In this document: piece after piece, positions 45,866-54,463 of the stretch | Position numbering within the stretch: the stretch's first letter is position 1 | How the letters are laid out: each line of letters starts with the position of its first letter | Source of the DNA: Bacteroidales bacterium UBA6445 | Lineage (GTDB): Bacteria; Bacteroidota; Bacteroidia; Bacteroidales; UBA932 | Direction: 5' to 3' | Length of the DNA: 64,000 bases | Assembly (NCBI GenBank): GCA_002439585.1 | Contig: DJOF01000023.1 | Span: 1-64,000 of the forward strand | Translations under genes and position numbers: made by a program | The notes under the pieces: model-generated | Databases searched by the model: none | What the model was told of the DNA's origin: nothing | What the model saw: only the letters and a program-made list of their open reading frames with translations

Positions 45866-46849
45866 CTATATAGAGAGGACTGCAAGCACATTGATAAGTT
45901 CTCTATCGATGGGCTTGTCTTTCTTGATAGCTCTGTCAATCGGGACATATACAACTTCCCCATTGCTTATGCCGACCATAACATTACGCTGACCTTCTTT
46001 CAAAGCTTCGATGCTCGCATAGCCTACACGACTTGCAAATATACGGTCATATGCGCTCGGAGAGCCACCTCTCTGCAAGTGACCAAGGATACTGACCCTC
46101 ACATCATACTGGGGATACTCCTTACGCACACGGTCAGCATAGTACATAGCGCCTCCGTCTTTGGGACTCTCTGATACGATGACGATACTGCTGTTTTTGC
46201 TCTTGCGGAAGCCTCTGCTTATGAACTGCTCAAGCTGGTCAACATCTGTCTGATCCTCAGGTATGATTGCAGCTTCGGCTCCGGAAGCGATTGCACTATT
46301 CTGAGCAAGGAATCCGGCATCACGTCCCATCACCTCAACAAAGAAGATACGATCATGCGATGTAGCAGTGTCCCTTATCTTGTCAACACACTCGACAATT
46401 GTATTGAGAGCTGTATCATAACCGATGGTGAAATCCGTTCCGTAAAGGTCATTGTCTATCGTACCGGGCAGACCTATCACAGGATAGTCATACTCATTTG
46501 CAAGAGCCTGTGCACCTGCTAGAGAACCGTTGCCACCTATCACGATCAATGCATCAATTCCGAACTGTACTAGATTGTCATAAGCTATCTTTCTACCTTC
46601 TACAGTCATGAAATCCTTGCTCCTCGCTGTCTTCAGAATAGTACCGCCTCTCTGGATAGTGTTGCTTACGCTCTCTGTGGTAAGTTCCTTTATTTCGCCA
46701 TGAATAAGACCCTCATAGCCTCTGTAAATGCCCATGACTTTCATACCACTGTAGATAGCACTGCGAGTCACTGCGCGTATACAGGCATTCATTCCTGGAG
46801 CATCGCCTCCGGATGTCAGCACGCCGACAGTCTTTATCTCTTTTCCCAT
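45866..46849 (-). CDS. pfkA: 6-phosphofructokinase
   Basis: A 327-residue PfkA that phosphorylates fructose 6-phosphate to fructose 1,6-bisphosphate. Present are the nucleotide loop TSGGDAPGMNACIRA, the catalytic LPGTIDNDLYGTD, the MGRDAGFLA substrate loop and GHLQRGGSPSAYDR. The glycine in PGTIDND is the ATP-type residue. The Mg-ATP motif reads VIGGNGSLAGA where E. coli has GGDGS, so the magnesium-binding Asp is Asn. The start ATG at 46849 matches the family N-terminus. It is probably monocistronic. Confidence 0.94.
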   Translation of the reverse strand: MGKEIKTVGVLTSGGDAPGMNACIRAVTRSAIYSGMKVMGIYRGYEGLIHGEIKELTTESVSNTIQRGGTILKTARSKDFMTVEGRKIAYDNLVQFGIDALIVIGGNGSLAGAQALANEYDYPVIGLPGTIDNDLYGTDFTIGYDTALNTIVECVDKIRDTATSHDRIFFVEVMGRDAGFLAQNSAIASGAEAAIIPEDQTDVDQLEQFISRGFRKSKNSSIVIVSESPKDGGAMYYADRVRKEYPQYDVRVSILGHLQRGGSPSAYDRIFASRVGYASIEALKEGQRNVMVGISNGEVVYVPIDRAIKKDKPIDRELINVLAVLSI

Positions 46850-47154
46850 AACAATATTAATTAAATCTAATTTACTACTTTATTCTGGATTCTGGCTTTG
46901 ACTCCTCTCAGAGACAACCATTGCGCCATTTATTCTTGAGCATTGATAGGTAGAGCCACCATTCTACGCAAACGGAACAACACCAAAACTATCAACTTGG
47001 CAAATTGCACTCTATGCCAAACTATGAATAACCTCAAATTTCACGCCTATTTATTAAATTTGCAATACTTGTTTGCATATATGTTGACAATTAGAAAAAC
47101 GATGTACGATTAAACGTTTCCCACACTCAGAATCGGAGAAGCTATTAATATGAG

Positions 47155-47300
47155 GGCGTCTTCAGACGCCGGCTGCAGTGAGCGCTGGGCCGGCATCATG
47201 ATCTGCGAACAACATCAGAATTGGGCGAACGAAAGCCCACTTCCCCTATTAGGGGACCGGAGGGGTTTTGAAACATCGTGCGCTGGCTTTGGATTCCCGT
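47155..47300 (+). ncRNA. GC-rich structured stretch upstream of dusB (candidate leader RNA)
   Basis: Within the 480-base gap 46850-47329, the last 180 bases are GC-rich and full of complementarity. They include a hairpin GGCGTCT-TC-AGACGCC (47155-47170), two GCCGGC blocks (47168-47173, 47189-47194), GGGC/GCCC (47223-47238) and CCCCT-ATT-AGGGG (47243-47255). A TAAATTTG -7 element at 47055-47062 could drive it. It matches no RNA family I know. The rest of the gap is AT-rich with no gene. Confidence 0.35.
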
Positions 47301-47329
47301 TCAACGATAGAGCGTTAGATCTATAAATA

Positions 47330-48364
47330 ATGAAGATCGGAGATATAGAATTAGGAAAGCAACCGTTGCTGCTTGCACCTATGGAAGACGTCACAGACGC
47401 CTCATTCAGGATTGTATGCAAGAAATTCGGTGCTGCCATGGTATATACAGAGTTTATCCCGTCTGATGGACTCATACGCAATGCAACTAAGGTCATAGAC
47501 AAGATGAAGACCAATACCGATGAAGCACCGATCGGGATACAAATCTACGGCAACGACCCTGACGCAATGGTCGAGGCAGCAATCATGGCAGACAATTCCG
47601 CGGAGATAACCGGAGGGTATGGCTGCGACCTCATCGACATCAATTTCGGCTGCCCAGTAAGTAAGATTGCAGGACGTGGAGCTGGCTCGGGCATGATGAA
47701 AGAACCCGACAAGATGGTCGATATAACCAGGCGTATCGTTCAGGCTGTCAAGAAGCCTGTCACAGTCAAGACAAGGCTCGGATGGGACGATAACTCGAAG
47801 ATCATCGACACCCTTGCGGAAAGACTTCAGGATACAGGCATTTCCGCACTGACTATTCATGGACGGACTCGTTGCCAGATGTACAAGGGCGAGGCAGACT
47901 GGACTCTAATCGGTGAGATTCGCAGAAACCCGCGCATCCATATCCCTATTATAGGAAATGGAGACATCAATTCTCCCGAAAAAGCCAAAGAAGCATTTGA
48001 GCGGTACGGAGTGGATGGAATCATGATTGGCCGAGCCTCTTTTGGACATCCTTGGATCTTCCGCGAGATACGCCACTATTTGGATACCGGAGAGAAATTG
48101 CCCCCGATGAGTGTACACGACAGGGTTGAGCTTGCAAAATGGCATCTGTCACTCTCTGTAGGCCTTAAGGGACCGCACACAGGAGTACTGGAGATGAGAC
48201 GCCATCTCTCTTGCTACTTCAAGGGGCTACCTGACTTCAAGGAGACAAGGATGAGACTCGTTACTTGTCCAGCCCCGGAAGGAGTGACTGCTATATTAGA
48301 CCAGATTTCCGAGAAATGGAATGACAGCAAGATCAGCATTACCAATGGGGTATATGGCCTTTAG
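47330..48364 (+). CDS. dusB: tRNA-dihydrouridine synthase
   Basis: A 344-residue flavin enzyme that reduces uridines in the D-loop of tRNA. The TIM barrel begins LLLAPMEDVTDASFR. The catalytic cysteine lies in DINFGCPVSKIAGRGAGSGMM, and TVKTRLGWDD, LTIHGRTRCQMYKGEADW and PIIGNGDINSPEKAKE (FMN phosphate site) follow. The length fits DusB. A short tandem CCTTTAG repeat straddles the stop codon. It may share a transcript with lpxK, though lpxK has its own promoter-like element. Confidence 0.93.
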   Translation: MKIGDIELGKQPLLLAPMEDVTDASFRIVCKKFGAAMVYTEFIPSDGLIRNATKVIDKMKTNTDEAPIGIQIYGNDPDAMVEAAIMADNSAEITGGYGCDLIDINFGCPVSKIAGRGAGSGMMKEPDKMVDITRRIVQAVKKPVTVKTRLGWDDNSKIIDTLAERLQDTGISALTIHGRTRCQMYKGEADWTLIGEIRRNPRIHIPIIGNGDINSPEKAKEAFERYGVDGIMIGRASFGHPWIFREIRHYLDTGEKLPPMSVHDRVELAKWHLSLSVGLKGPHTGVLEMRRHLSCYFKGLPDFKETRMRLVTCPAPEGVTAILDQISEKWNDSKISITNGVYGL

Positions 48365-48412
48365 CCTTTAGCCTTTAGTCGAATTTTGGACGGCTTCTTG
48401 GAAAATAATTGT

Positions 48413-48420
48413 TACCTTTG
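48413..48420 (+). promoter_or_regulatory. -7 element immediately before the lpxK start
   Basis: TACCTTTG ends seven bases before ATG 48427, so transcription would begin at or next to the start codon. A TTTTGG lies further upstream (48384-48389) at a longer than usual spacing. Confidence 0.45.
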
Positions 48421-48426
48421 TACGCT

Positions 48427-49578
48427 ATGCTTGAGAGGATACTGTTAGCACCATATTATCTGACCTTGAAGATAAGGCACGCCTTGTACGACAATGGCGT
48501 GTTTAAAGTGCATAAATGCAGTATCCCTACAATATGCGTCGGCAACATCGCGGCCGGAGGTACAGGAAAGACTCCTCACACTGAGATGATAGTCCGCACC
48601 CTGCTTGCAAGTCAAGACTGGGCGCACAAACAAATCGCTGTCCTCTCACGCGGGCACAAGCGCAACAGTAGCGGTTTTCAGCAGGTTGGGGTAGACGATT
48701 CGGCATCTTTCGTCGGGGACGAGCCGCTTCAGATCAAGAGAAAATTCCCTGAAGTTACCGTGGCAGTAGACCGCACAAGAGTTGAAGGCTGCGACTTTCT
48801 GCTTAACCCGGACAAGCTTGCCACTTCGCCCAAAGCCAAGTCTTGCGTCAACAAAGATATCAAGAAAGCTGATCTCATCATACTTGACGATGCATTCCAA
48901 TACAGGTCTCTTGAGGCATATTTCAATATAATTCTGGTCGACTACAACCGCCCGCCATGCAAGGACAGACTTCTTCCTTTCGGAAGACTCCGGGATCTTC
49001 CCGAGAGACTGCGACACGCTGATATTCTTCTTGTCACTAAGTGTCCTCCTTTCATGGACAACTGGGAGAAAATCGAATGGGCCAGGACTCTCGGCATTAA
49101 GAACTACAACCCAGATACTTGCACTGGAATAGACGTATACGGCAAACAGAAGACAATCCTGTTCACTACAATCAAATACTGTCCACTCGAACCGGTATTC
49201 AAAGACAGCGACAAACACTATATCTATTCGCACAATCTGATCCTGGTATCCGGCATAGCTTCCGACACACCTCTAAAGCGCTATCTCAGCGATACTTACC
49301 GGATAGTCAAGCATTTCAAGTTCTCTGACCATCACAAATACCGCTCGTGGGACATACGAAGCATTCTTAACGCCACGCGACGATGGCCCACTGCCATCAT
49401 AGCCACGACAGAGAAAGACAGTCAACGCTTGCGCAACTATGGCAACATGCCCGAAGAGTTGAAACAGCGCATCTTCGAGACGCCCATAGAAGTCGAATTC
49501 CTTTCGGAGCATGAGAAAGAAATCTTCCAGAAGACACTGCTTGACGCTCTCAACAAATTCCCTAACAAAGAAGCTTAG
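48427..49578 (+). CDS. lpxK: Tetraacyldisaccharide 4'-kinase
   Basis: A 383-residue inner-membrane-associated kinase that phosphorylates the lipid A disaccharide precursor at the 4' position. The N-terminus has an amphipathic helix (RILLAPYYLTLKIRHAL), then the P-loop VGNIAAGGTGKTPHTE and ALSRGHKR (reads VLSRGHKR). DLIILDDAFQYRSLEAYFNIILVD is the family signature. ATG at 48427 fits the family start and the promoter position; a TTG at 48409 is rejected. It is the only lipid A gene in the window besides lptE for lipopolysaccharide export. Confidence 0.94.
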   Translation: MLERILLAPYYLTLKIRHALYDNGVFKVHKCSIPTICVGNIAAGGTGKTPHTEMIVRTLLASQDWAHKQIAVLSRGHKRNSSGFQQVGVDDSASFVGDEPLQIKRKFPEVTVAVDRTRVEGCDFLLNPDKLATSPKAKSCVNKDIKKADLIILDDAFQYRSLEAYFNIILVDYNRPPCKDRLLPFGRLRDLPERLRHADILLVTKCPPFMDNWEKIEWARTLGIKNYNPDTCTGIDVYGKQKTILFTTIKYCPLEPVFKDSDKHYIYSHNLILVSGIASDTPLKRYLSDTYRIVKHFKFSDHHKYRSWDIRSILNATRRWPTAIIATTEKDSQRLRNYGNMPEELKQRIFETPIEVEFLSEHEKEIFQKTLLDALNKFPNKEA

Positions 49579-49721
49579 CCATCTACAAACAGATTCTTTA
49601 CATGACGGTGGCTTTTTGCCCAATAATTGCAAGTCTTGTCTTATCATACTATGGCAATAGAACTAAGCAATACGATCATCCATATCGGCCAGCAAGCTAA
49701 TTGCCGCAAAACGTATAAGAT

Positions 49722-50270
49722 ATGTCAAAGATTTATGATTTCAGTCTTAAGGACAAGAAAGGAAACGATGTAAGTCTCGGGACTTATAAAGGCAAAGTGC
49801 TTCTTATCGTCAATACCGCTACAGGTTGCGGATTTACACCTCAATATGAAGAGCTTGAAGCAATGTACCGCCGCCTAAGGAATAAAGGTCTGGAGATACT
49901 CGATATTCCTTGTGACCAGTTCGGACACCAGGCTCCTGGCACAGATGAAGAGATACAACAATTCTGCACGGTAAAGTTCGGTGCTGATTTCCCTCAGTTC
50001 AAGAAGAGCGATGTCAATGGTGTCGGAGAACTGCCTCTTTATGCATGGCTTAAGAGCCAGAAAGGCTATGCTGGTGGTGCTTACGATGAGAAGCTCGCAG
50101 CTATCATGGAAGAGCTCTACAACAAGGCCAATCCTGAACCACGCAAGCATGATGACATACAGTGGAATTTCACCAAATTTCTTGTAAGTCGGGACGGGAA
50201 AGTAGTGGCACGATTTGAGCCGACTACTGACATGAATGAAGTGGAAAAAGCTGTAGAGGCCCTTCTGTAA
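49722..50270 (+). CDS. Glutathione-peroxidase-family thiol peroxidase
   Basis: A 182-residue GPx-like enzyme. The peroxidatic cysteine lies in NTATGCGFTPQYEELE, the Gln is in DIPCDQFGHQAPG, and the Trp-Asn pair is in IQWNFTKFLVSRDG. Cysteine instead of selenocysteine and the CDQFGHQ resolving-loop cysteine suggest a thioredoxin-dependent peroxidase. No signal peptide, so cytosolic. It has its own terminator at 50291-50331. Confidence 0.93.
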   Translation: MSKIYDFSLKDKKGNDVSLGTYKGKVLLIVNTATGCGFTPQYEELEAMYRRLRNKGLEILDIPCDQFGHQAPGTDEEIQQFCTVKFGADFPQFKKSDVNGVGELPLYAWLKSQKGYAGGAYDEKLAAIMEELYNKANPEPRKHDDIQWNFTKFLVSRDGKVVARFEPTTDMNEVEKAVEALL

Positions 50271-50290
50271 GCATTCCTGTAACCATATAT

Positions 50291-50331
50291 AATAGGCAGC
50301 TATAAGTTAATTCGACTCATGGCTGCCTATT
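50291..50331 (+). terminator. Terminator after the glutathione-peroxidase gene
   Basis: Perfect 10-base arms AATAGGCAGC and GCTGCCTATT with a 21-base loop, followed by TTTATTG. It is 20 bases after the stop codon. Confidence 0.7.
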
Positions 50332-50504
50332 TTATTGTCCTCCGATCTTTAAAAAGCATTTTTTAAGCATATTAGTAATAATCCTCGCAAATATATGGAT
50401 ATAAATTCGTTACAAGGATATTATCCTACCAAATGACTATTAGCCTTAGCCCTCTCATTAATTGGCGGTCAGTACCCCACATACTGATGTAAAATAAAAA
50501 AAAA

Positions 50505-50522
50505 CCTCACTATGAAGTGAGG
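50505..50522 (-). terminator. Terminator of tRNA-Gly
   Basis: On the minus strand, CCTCACT-TCAT-AGTGAGG followed by a run of eight or more T residues, seven bases after the tRNA 3' end. Confidence 0.8.
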
Positions 50523-50529
50523 CTTTCAG

Positions 50530-50602
<73 letters not shown>

Positions 50603-50632
50603 ATATATGTCGTTATTTGACTAACGGGATTA

Positions 50633-50663
50633 CAAAGGTAGCGATATTTTTTGGTTCTCCAAA
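50633..50663 (-). promoter_or_regulatory. Promoter of tRNA-Gly
   Basis: On the minus strand, TTTG (50663-50660), a 19-base spacer and TACCTTTG (50640-50633). Transcription would start near 50626, 24 bases before the tRNA. Confidence 0.6.
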
Positions 50664-50763
50664 TTTTTATCACTTATTTCTCACAATTTTCACTGAAGAT
50701 TAGAAATGCTCTTTCCGCCTCAAGGAACAGTTTCACTCTCCCTTGTACGTAGAATTCAGCATA

Positions 50764-51801
50764 TTAGAAGACCTCAACGCAAGTGCGGAACTCACGCAGG
50801 AACCTCATGTCATTCTCGAAATAATGACGGAGATCGTTGACCTGCCACTTAAGCATGGCGATACGCTCTATCCCCATACCGAATGCAAAGCCTGAATACT
50901 TGTGACTGTCGATGCCTGAAGCCTCAAGTACATTGGGATCTACCATACCACAGCCGAGAATCTCAAGCCAGCCAGTACCCTTGCAGATGTTGCAGCCCTT
51001 GCCATGACAGATATTACAACTCACGTCTACCTCAGCTGAAGGCTCTGTAAACGGAAAATATGACGGTCTCATCCGGATCTTGGTATCAGGGCCGAACATC
51101 TCCCTCGCAAAGAGGAAAATAGCCTGACGCAGGTCTGCAAAAGTCACATTTTCATCAATATAAAGCCCTTCCACCTGATGGAAAATACAGTGGGCACGCG
51201 CTGAGATGGCTTCGTTTCTGAATACCCTTCCTGGACAGATAACCCTTATCGGAAGTGGCATAGTCTCCATGCAGCGCACCTGAACGCTTGAAGTGTGAGT
51301 GCGAAGAAGTATTGGGTCCTTATGCCCTACCGATACGAAGAAAGTGTCCTGCATATCCCTTGCAGGATGATTGGGTGGGAAATTCAAGGCCTCGAACACG
51401 TGGTAATCATCCTCAATCTCAGGACCTTCAGCTACGTCATAGCCGAATTTTCTGAAGATATTGACTATCTGCTCTCTGGCAATGGAGACAGGATGTCTTG
51501 AACCGAGAGGCACAGGGTCGCCAGGCATTGTAGCATCGAAACCTTCGGACTTCTCAGAGGCAGATGCTGCCACCGCAGTCTTCATCTCTTCAATCTTGGC
51601 CGCAGCTGCGTTCTTCAATTCGTTAAGCTTGCGTCCGAATTCCCGTTTCAACTCAGGAGTCACAGAACGGAAATCCTCAAAAAGCTTAGTAATCTCGCCT
51701 TTCTTGCCGAGAAGCCTGACTCTCGCATCCTCAACATCTTTTAACGTCTTGCATTTCAAGTCATTAACTTCTGCAAGTATCTTTTCTATTTCCTCTTTCA
51801 T
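50764..51801 (-). CDS. pheS: Phenylalanyl-tRNA synthetase alpha subunit
   Basis: A 345-residue class II synthetase subunit that charges tRNA-Phe together with PheT. The N-terminal coiled coil (to about residue 85) is followed by the catalytic core. That core has GSRHPVSIAREQIVNIFRKFGYDVAEGPEIEDDYHVFEALN, motif 2 (RTHTSSVQVRCME...VFRNEAISARAHCIFHQVEG) and motif 3 (GFAFGMGIERIAMLKW). A CNICHGKGCNICKGTGW cysteine cluster, a zinc-ribbon-like insertion, lies near residue 265-285. The beta subunit gene is not adjacent. Confidence 0.96.
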   Translation of the reverse strand: MKEEIEKILAEVNDLKCKTLKDVEDARVRLLGKKGEITKLFEDFRSVTPELKREFGRKLNELKNAAAAKIEEMKTAVAASASEKSEGFDATMPGDPVPLGSRHPVSIAREQIVNIFRKFGYDVAEGPEIEDDYHVFEALNFPPNHPARDMQDTFFVSVGHKDPILLRTHTSSVQVRCMETMPLPIRVICPGRVFRNEAISARAHCIFHQVEGLYIDENVTFADLRQAIFLFAREMFGPDTKIRMRPSYFPFTEPSAEVDVSCNICHGKGCNICKGTGWLEILGCGMVDPNVLEASGIDSHKYSGFAFGMGIERIAMLKWQVNDLRHYFENDMRFLREFRTCVEVF

Positions 51802-51982
51802 AATCCTAACAATTGTGAAGCTTTTTTGAATCTGACCAAAACTTCCTTAAAAGCTGTCTTGAGCTGTAATGCTCCACCGTAAATTATCAGACAAGCGACT
51901 CGGAACAACTTCTCAAACTGCAAATTTACACAGCAACCTTGAGAATTGAAAATAAACGTTACACTAGGAGTTCTACCTTCAG

Positions 51983-52402
51983 CTATTCCGTCTTCAGACG
52001 CCTCTTCTCCCTTGCTTTCTGCTGCTTGGCCGCACCGCTCTTAAGATAGGCCTTCCACTGTTCCTCAGTAAATAAAGTTCTGTACATACTGTCCGTACGT
52101 TCCATCCATTTGTCTCTTACAGCGTCATAAAGACTGTAATTGGATACTCTGGCGGTCTGCATATTCTTGAGTTCCTGCTGGCAAGCTTCGTAGTTGTACT
52201 GCAAAGTCGAATCCACATAGTATATCTGCCAGTCATCAAGCTTGAGCAATCCACCGAGACGATCTGCCTCCTTAGCTGCCATTTCCTGAGTAGTAGGAGT
52301 CTTCTCCTGCTCCTGGGCAGCTGCATCTTGCCTGACTAATGCGGCCGACAAAGAAGCGAAGAAGAGCAAGGCTACCATGCAATATCCTACATTTCGATTC
52401 AT
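51983..52402 (-). CDS. Hypothetical secreted helical protein
   Basis: A 139-residue protein with a signal peptide (VGYCMVALLFFASLSAALV) followed by a charged helical region ending in a Lys/Arg-rich tail (AAKQQKAREKRRLKTE). The segment DWQIYYVDSTLQYNYEACQQELKNMQ and the FTEEQWKAYL motif suggest a small periplasmic helical protein of Spy/CpxP type, but I do not recognise a family. ATG at 52402 gives a proper signal peptide. It is divergent from the C69 dipeptidase gene with a 92-base gap. Confidence 0.65.
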   Translation of the reverse strand: MNRNVGYCMVALLFFASLSAALVRQDAAAQEQEKTPTTQEMAAKEADRLGGLLKLDDWQIYYVDSTLQYNYEACQQELKNMQTARVSNYSLYDAVRDKWMERTDSMYRTLFTEEQWKAYLKSGAAKQQKAREKRRLKTE

Positions 52403-52494
52403 ACGGAAAATTTCATAGATTTGTATAAAACCTGACAAATGTAATCATTAAAGCCCGGTTTAACAATACAGGAAAATACCTTAAAAGTCAATAA

Positions 52495-54297
52495 ATGAAA
52501 AGATCGACACTGATTATCCTTCCATTTGCAGCAGGCATCTCCGCCATTCTTTCAATAGACAGCGACGCATGTACAAATGTGATAGTCACAAGAGGGGCAA
52601 GCACGGACAATTCCAACATGATATCCTATGCTGCTGACTCTCACTGGCTCTATGGAGAGCTGTACTTCAAACCCCAGGCAGATTGGAAAGCTGGAGACAA
52701 ACTTAGAGTATATGATTGGGACTCAGGGACATATCTCGGCCTAATAGATCAAGTTCCCCATACATACAAGACTGTCGGCAATATGAATGAGCATCAGCTG
52801 ACAATAGCCGAGACAACCTTCGGAGGAAGAGCGGGTCTTGCAGACCCTAACGGGATCATGGACTACGGCTCACTGATATATATAACTCTCCAAAGAGCAA
52901 AGACCGCACGTGAGGCAATAAAGATCATGGCAGACCTTACTGCGCGTTACGGATATTATTCCGAAGGAGAATCTTTCTCGATAGCCGACAAGAACGAGGC
53001 CTGGATCATGGAGATGGTAGGCAAAGGTTCCGAGAAACTCAATGGAGAGAATACACGCAAAGGCAGCGTATGGGTTGCTCTGCGTATTCCCGACGGGTAT
53101 ATATGCGCACATGCCAACCAGTCAAGAATCGATAGATTTCCTCTCAATGATCCCGAGAATTGCCTCTATGCTGAAGACGTTATAGATTTTGCAAGAAGTC
53201 AGGGCTGGTTCAGCGGAGAAGACAGCGAGTTCAGCTTCAGAGATGCATATTGCCCGGCCGACTTTGGGGCTCTCAGAGGATGCGAAGCCAGAGTATGGAG
53301 CGCTTTCAACATCCTTAGCAACGGTTGGTTTACATACCCAGATAGCGAAGGCAACTCCATATGCAAGGATTCGCATACTTTCCTCGACTACGCCATGGGG
53401 TACAACCCCGACAACAGGATGCCGCTATGGATACGCCCTACAAGGAAAATCTCCGTGAAAGACGTTGCCAATGTGATGCGCGACCACTATGAAGGCACGC
53501 CTATGGACATGACAACCGACATTGGTGCCGGAGGAAATGCCCTTCCATACAGATGGCGTCCGATGACATTTGAATACGAAGGAAGTACCTACACCAACGA
53601 AAGAGCCATTGCCACACAGCAGACTGGGTTCTGGTTTGTGGGACAGTCAAGGCACGATTACCCTGACGTTATAGGTGGTCTTCTCTGGTTCGGGACCGAT
53701 GATGCCGCGACATCATACCTGACCCCCATCTACACGAATACTAATAAGATACCTGAATGCTTCAGGGAAGGCAACGGAGACTTGCTTACTTACTCTCCTA
53801 CCTCGTCATTTTGGATCAACAACAGGATCTCCAATGCCTGCTACAAGATGTACAACCAGATGGCGCCATTCGTAAGGCAGCGGATAGACGAGTTCGAGAA
53901 TACCCAACAGGCAAATATCCGGTCAACCGACAGTCTCGCCCTCCTCGCATACAAGAAATGCTCGGACAAGGCCTTAAAGGCCGCAAAGAAAGTGTCAGAC
54001 ACCTATGACCCCATGGAAGATACTGGAAAGCATTTCTCCCCCGTGAAGAAACTTCTTACCCGCTATTCTGTCAGCACAGCAGATAAGATTTTCAGCGAGT
54101 GGCAGAAACTTGAGACGACATTGCTTGTAAAATTTATCGATGGCAATGTCAAGGCACAAAATCCTGACGGCAGTTTCAAGCATACCGAGGCCTCCAAGAA
54201 GATCCCAGACGGACTTACACAGCCGGGATATACTGACTTCTGGAAAGAGGCTGTAGTATATTTCCACGGAGAAACCGTGAAAGAGCCAGCACAATAA
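52495..54297 (+). CDS. C69-family dipeptidase (PepD-like)
   Basis: A 600-residue Ntn-hydrolase. A signal peptide is followed by DACTNVIVTRGASTDNS; the cysteine becomes the N-terminal nucleophile after processing. Further marks are MISYAADSHWLYG, VGNMNEHQLTIAETTFGGR, ESFSIADKNEAWIMEMVGKG and VWVALRIPDGYICAHANQSRI. The length is slightly above the usual 470-560. It cleaves dipeptides, probably in the periplasm, in keeping with peptide-based growth. A bidirectional terminator follows at 54385-54418. Confidence 0.92.
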   Translation: MKRSTLIILPFAAGISAILSIDSDACTNVIVTRGASTDNSNMISYAADSHWLYGELYFKPQADWKAGDKLRVYDWDSGTYLGLIDQVPHTYKTVGNMNEHQLTIAETTFGGRAGLADPNGIMDYGSLIYITLQRAKTAREAIKIMADLTARYGYYSEGESFSIADKNEAWIMEMVGKGSEKLNGENTRKGSVWVALRIPDGYICAHANQSRIDRFPLNDPENCLYAEDVIDFARSQGWFSGEDSEFSFRDAYCPADFGALRGCEARVWSAFNILSNGWFTYPDSEGNSICKDSHTFLDYAMGYNPDNRMPLWIRPTRKISVKDVANVMRDHYEGTPMDMTTDIGAGGNALPYRWRPMTFEYEGSTYTNERAIATQQTGFWFVGQSRHDYPDVIGGLLWFGTDDAATSYLTPIYTNTNKIPECFREGNGDLLTYSPTSSFWINNRISNACYKMYNQMAPFVRQRIDEFENTQQANIRSTDSLALLAYKKCSDKALKAAKKVSDTYDPMEDTGKHFSPVKKLLTRYSVSTADKIFSEWQKLETTLLVKFIDGNVKAQNPDGSFKHTEASKKIPDGLTQPGYTDFWKEAVVYFHGETVKEPAQ

Positions 54298-54384
54298 TCG
54301 GCTACATAGTAGTATAGCAAGCCGTTGACCTCGGTCACCTGGACAAAAATAGGATGACAGGGCAAAAGTCTGAACGGAACAAGA

Positions 54385-54418
54385 AAAGGGACACACGTCA
54401 CATAACGTGTATCCCTTT
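54385..54418. terminator. Bidirectional terminator between the dipeptidase gene and clpB
   Basis: A 14-base stem (AAAGGGACACACGT pairing with ACGTGTATCCCTTT, one mismatch) with a six-base loop, followed by T residues on both strands. It can end both convergent transcripts. Confidence 0.8.
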
Positions 54419-54463
54419 TTTAATGAAGACTACGCTTCTCTATCGATGCTGCTAAGTCTTGGC

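Noticed and set aside
47155..47300. Known riboswitch, tmRNA, SRP RNA or RNase P RNA
   Set aside because: None of the conserved sequence blocks of these RNAs could be found by eye.
47215..47514. Minus-strand 99-codon frame over the dusB start
   Set aside because: Overlaps conserved dusB codons and the structured leader; no family marks.
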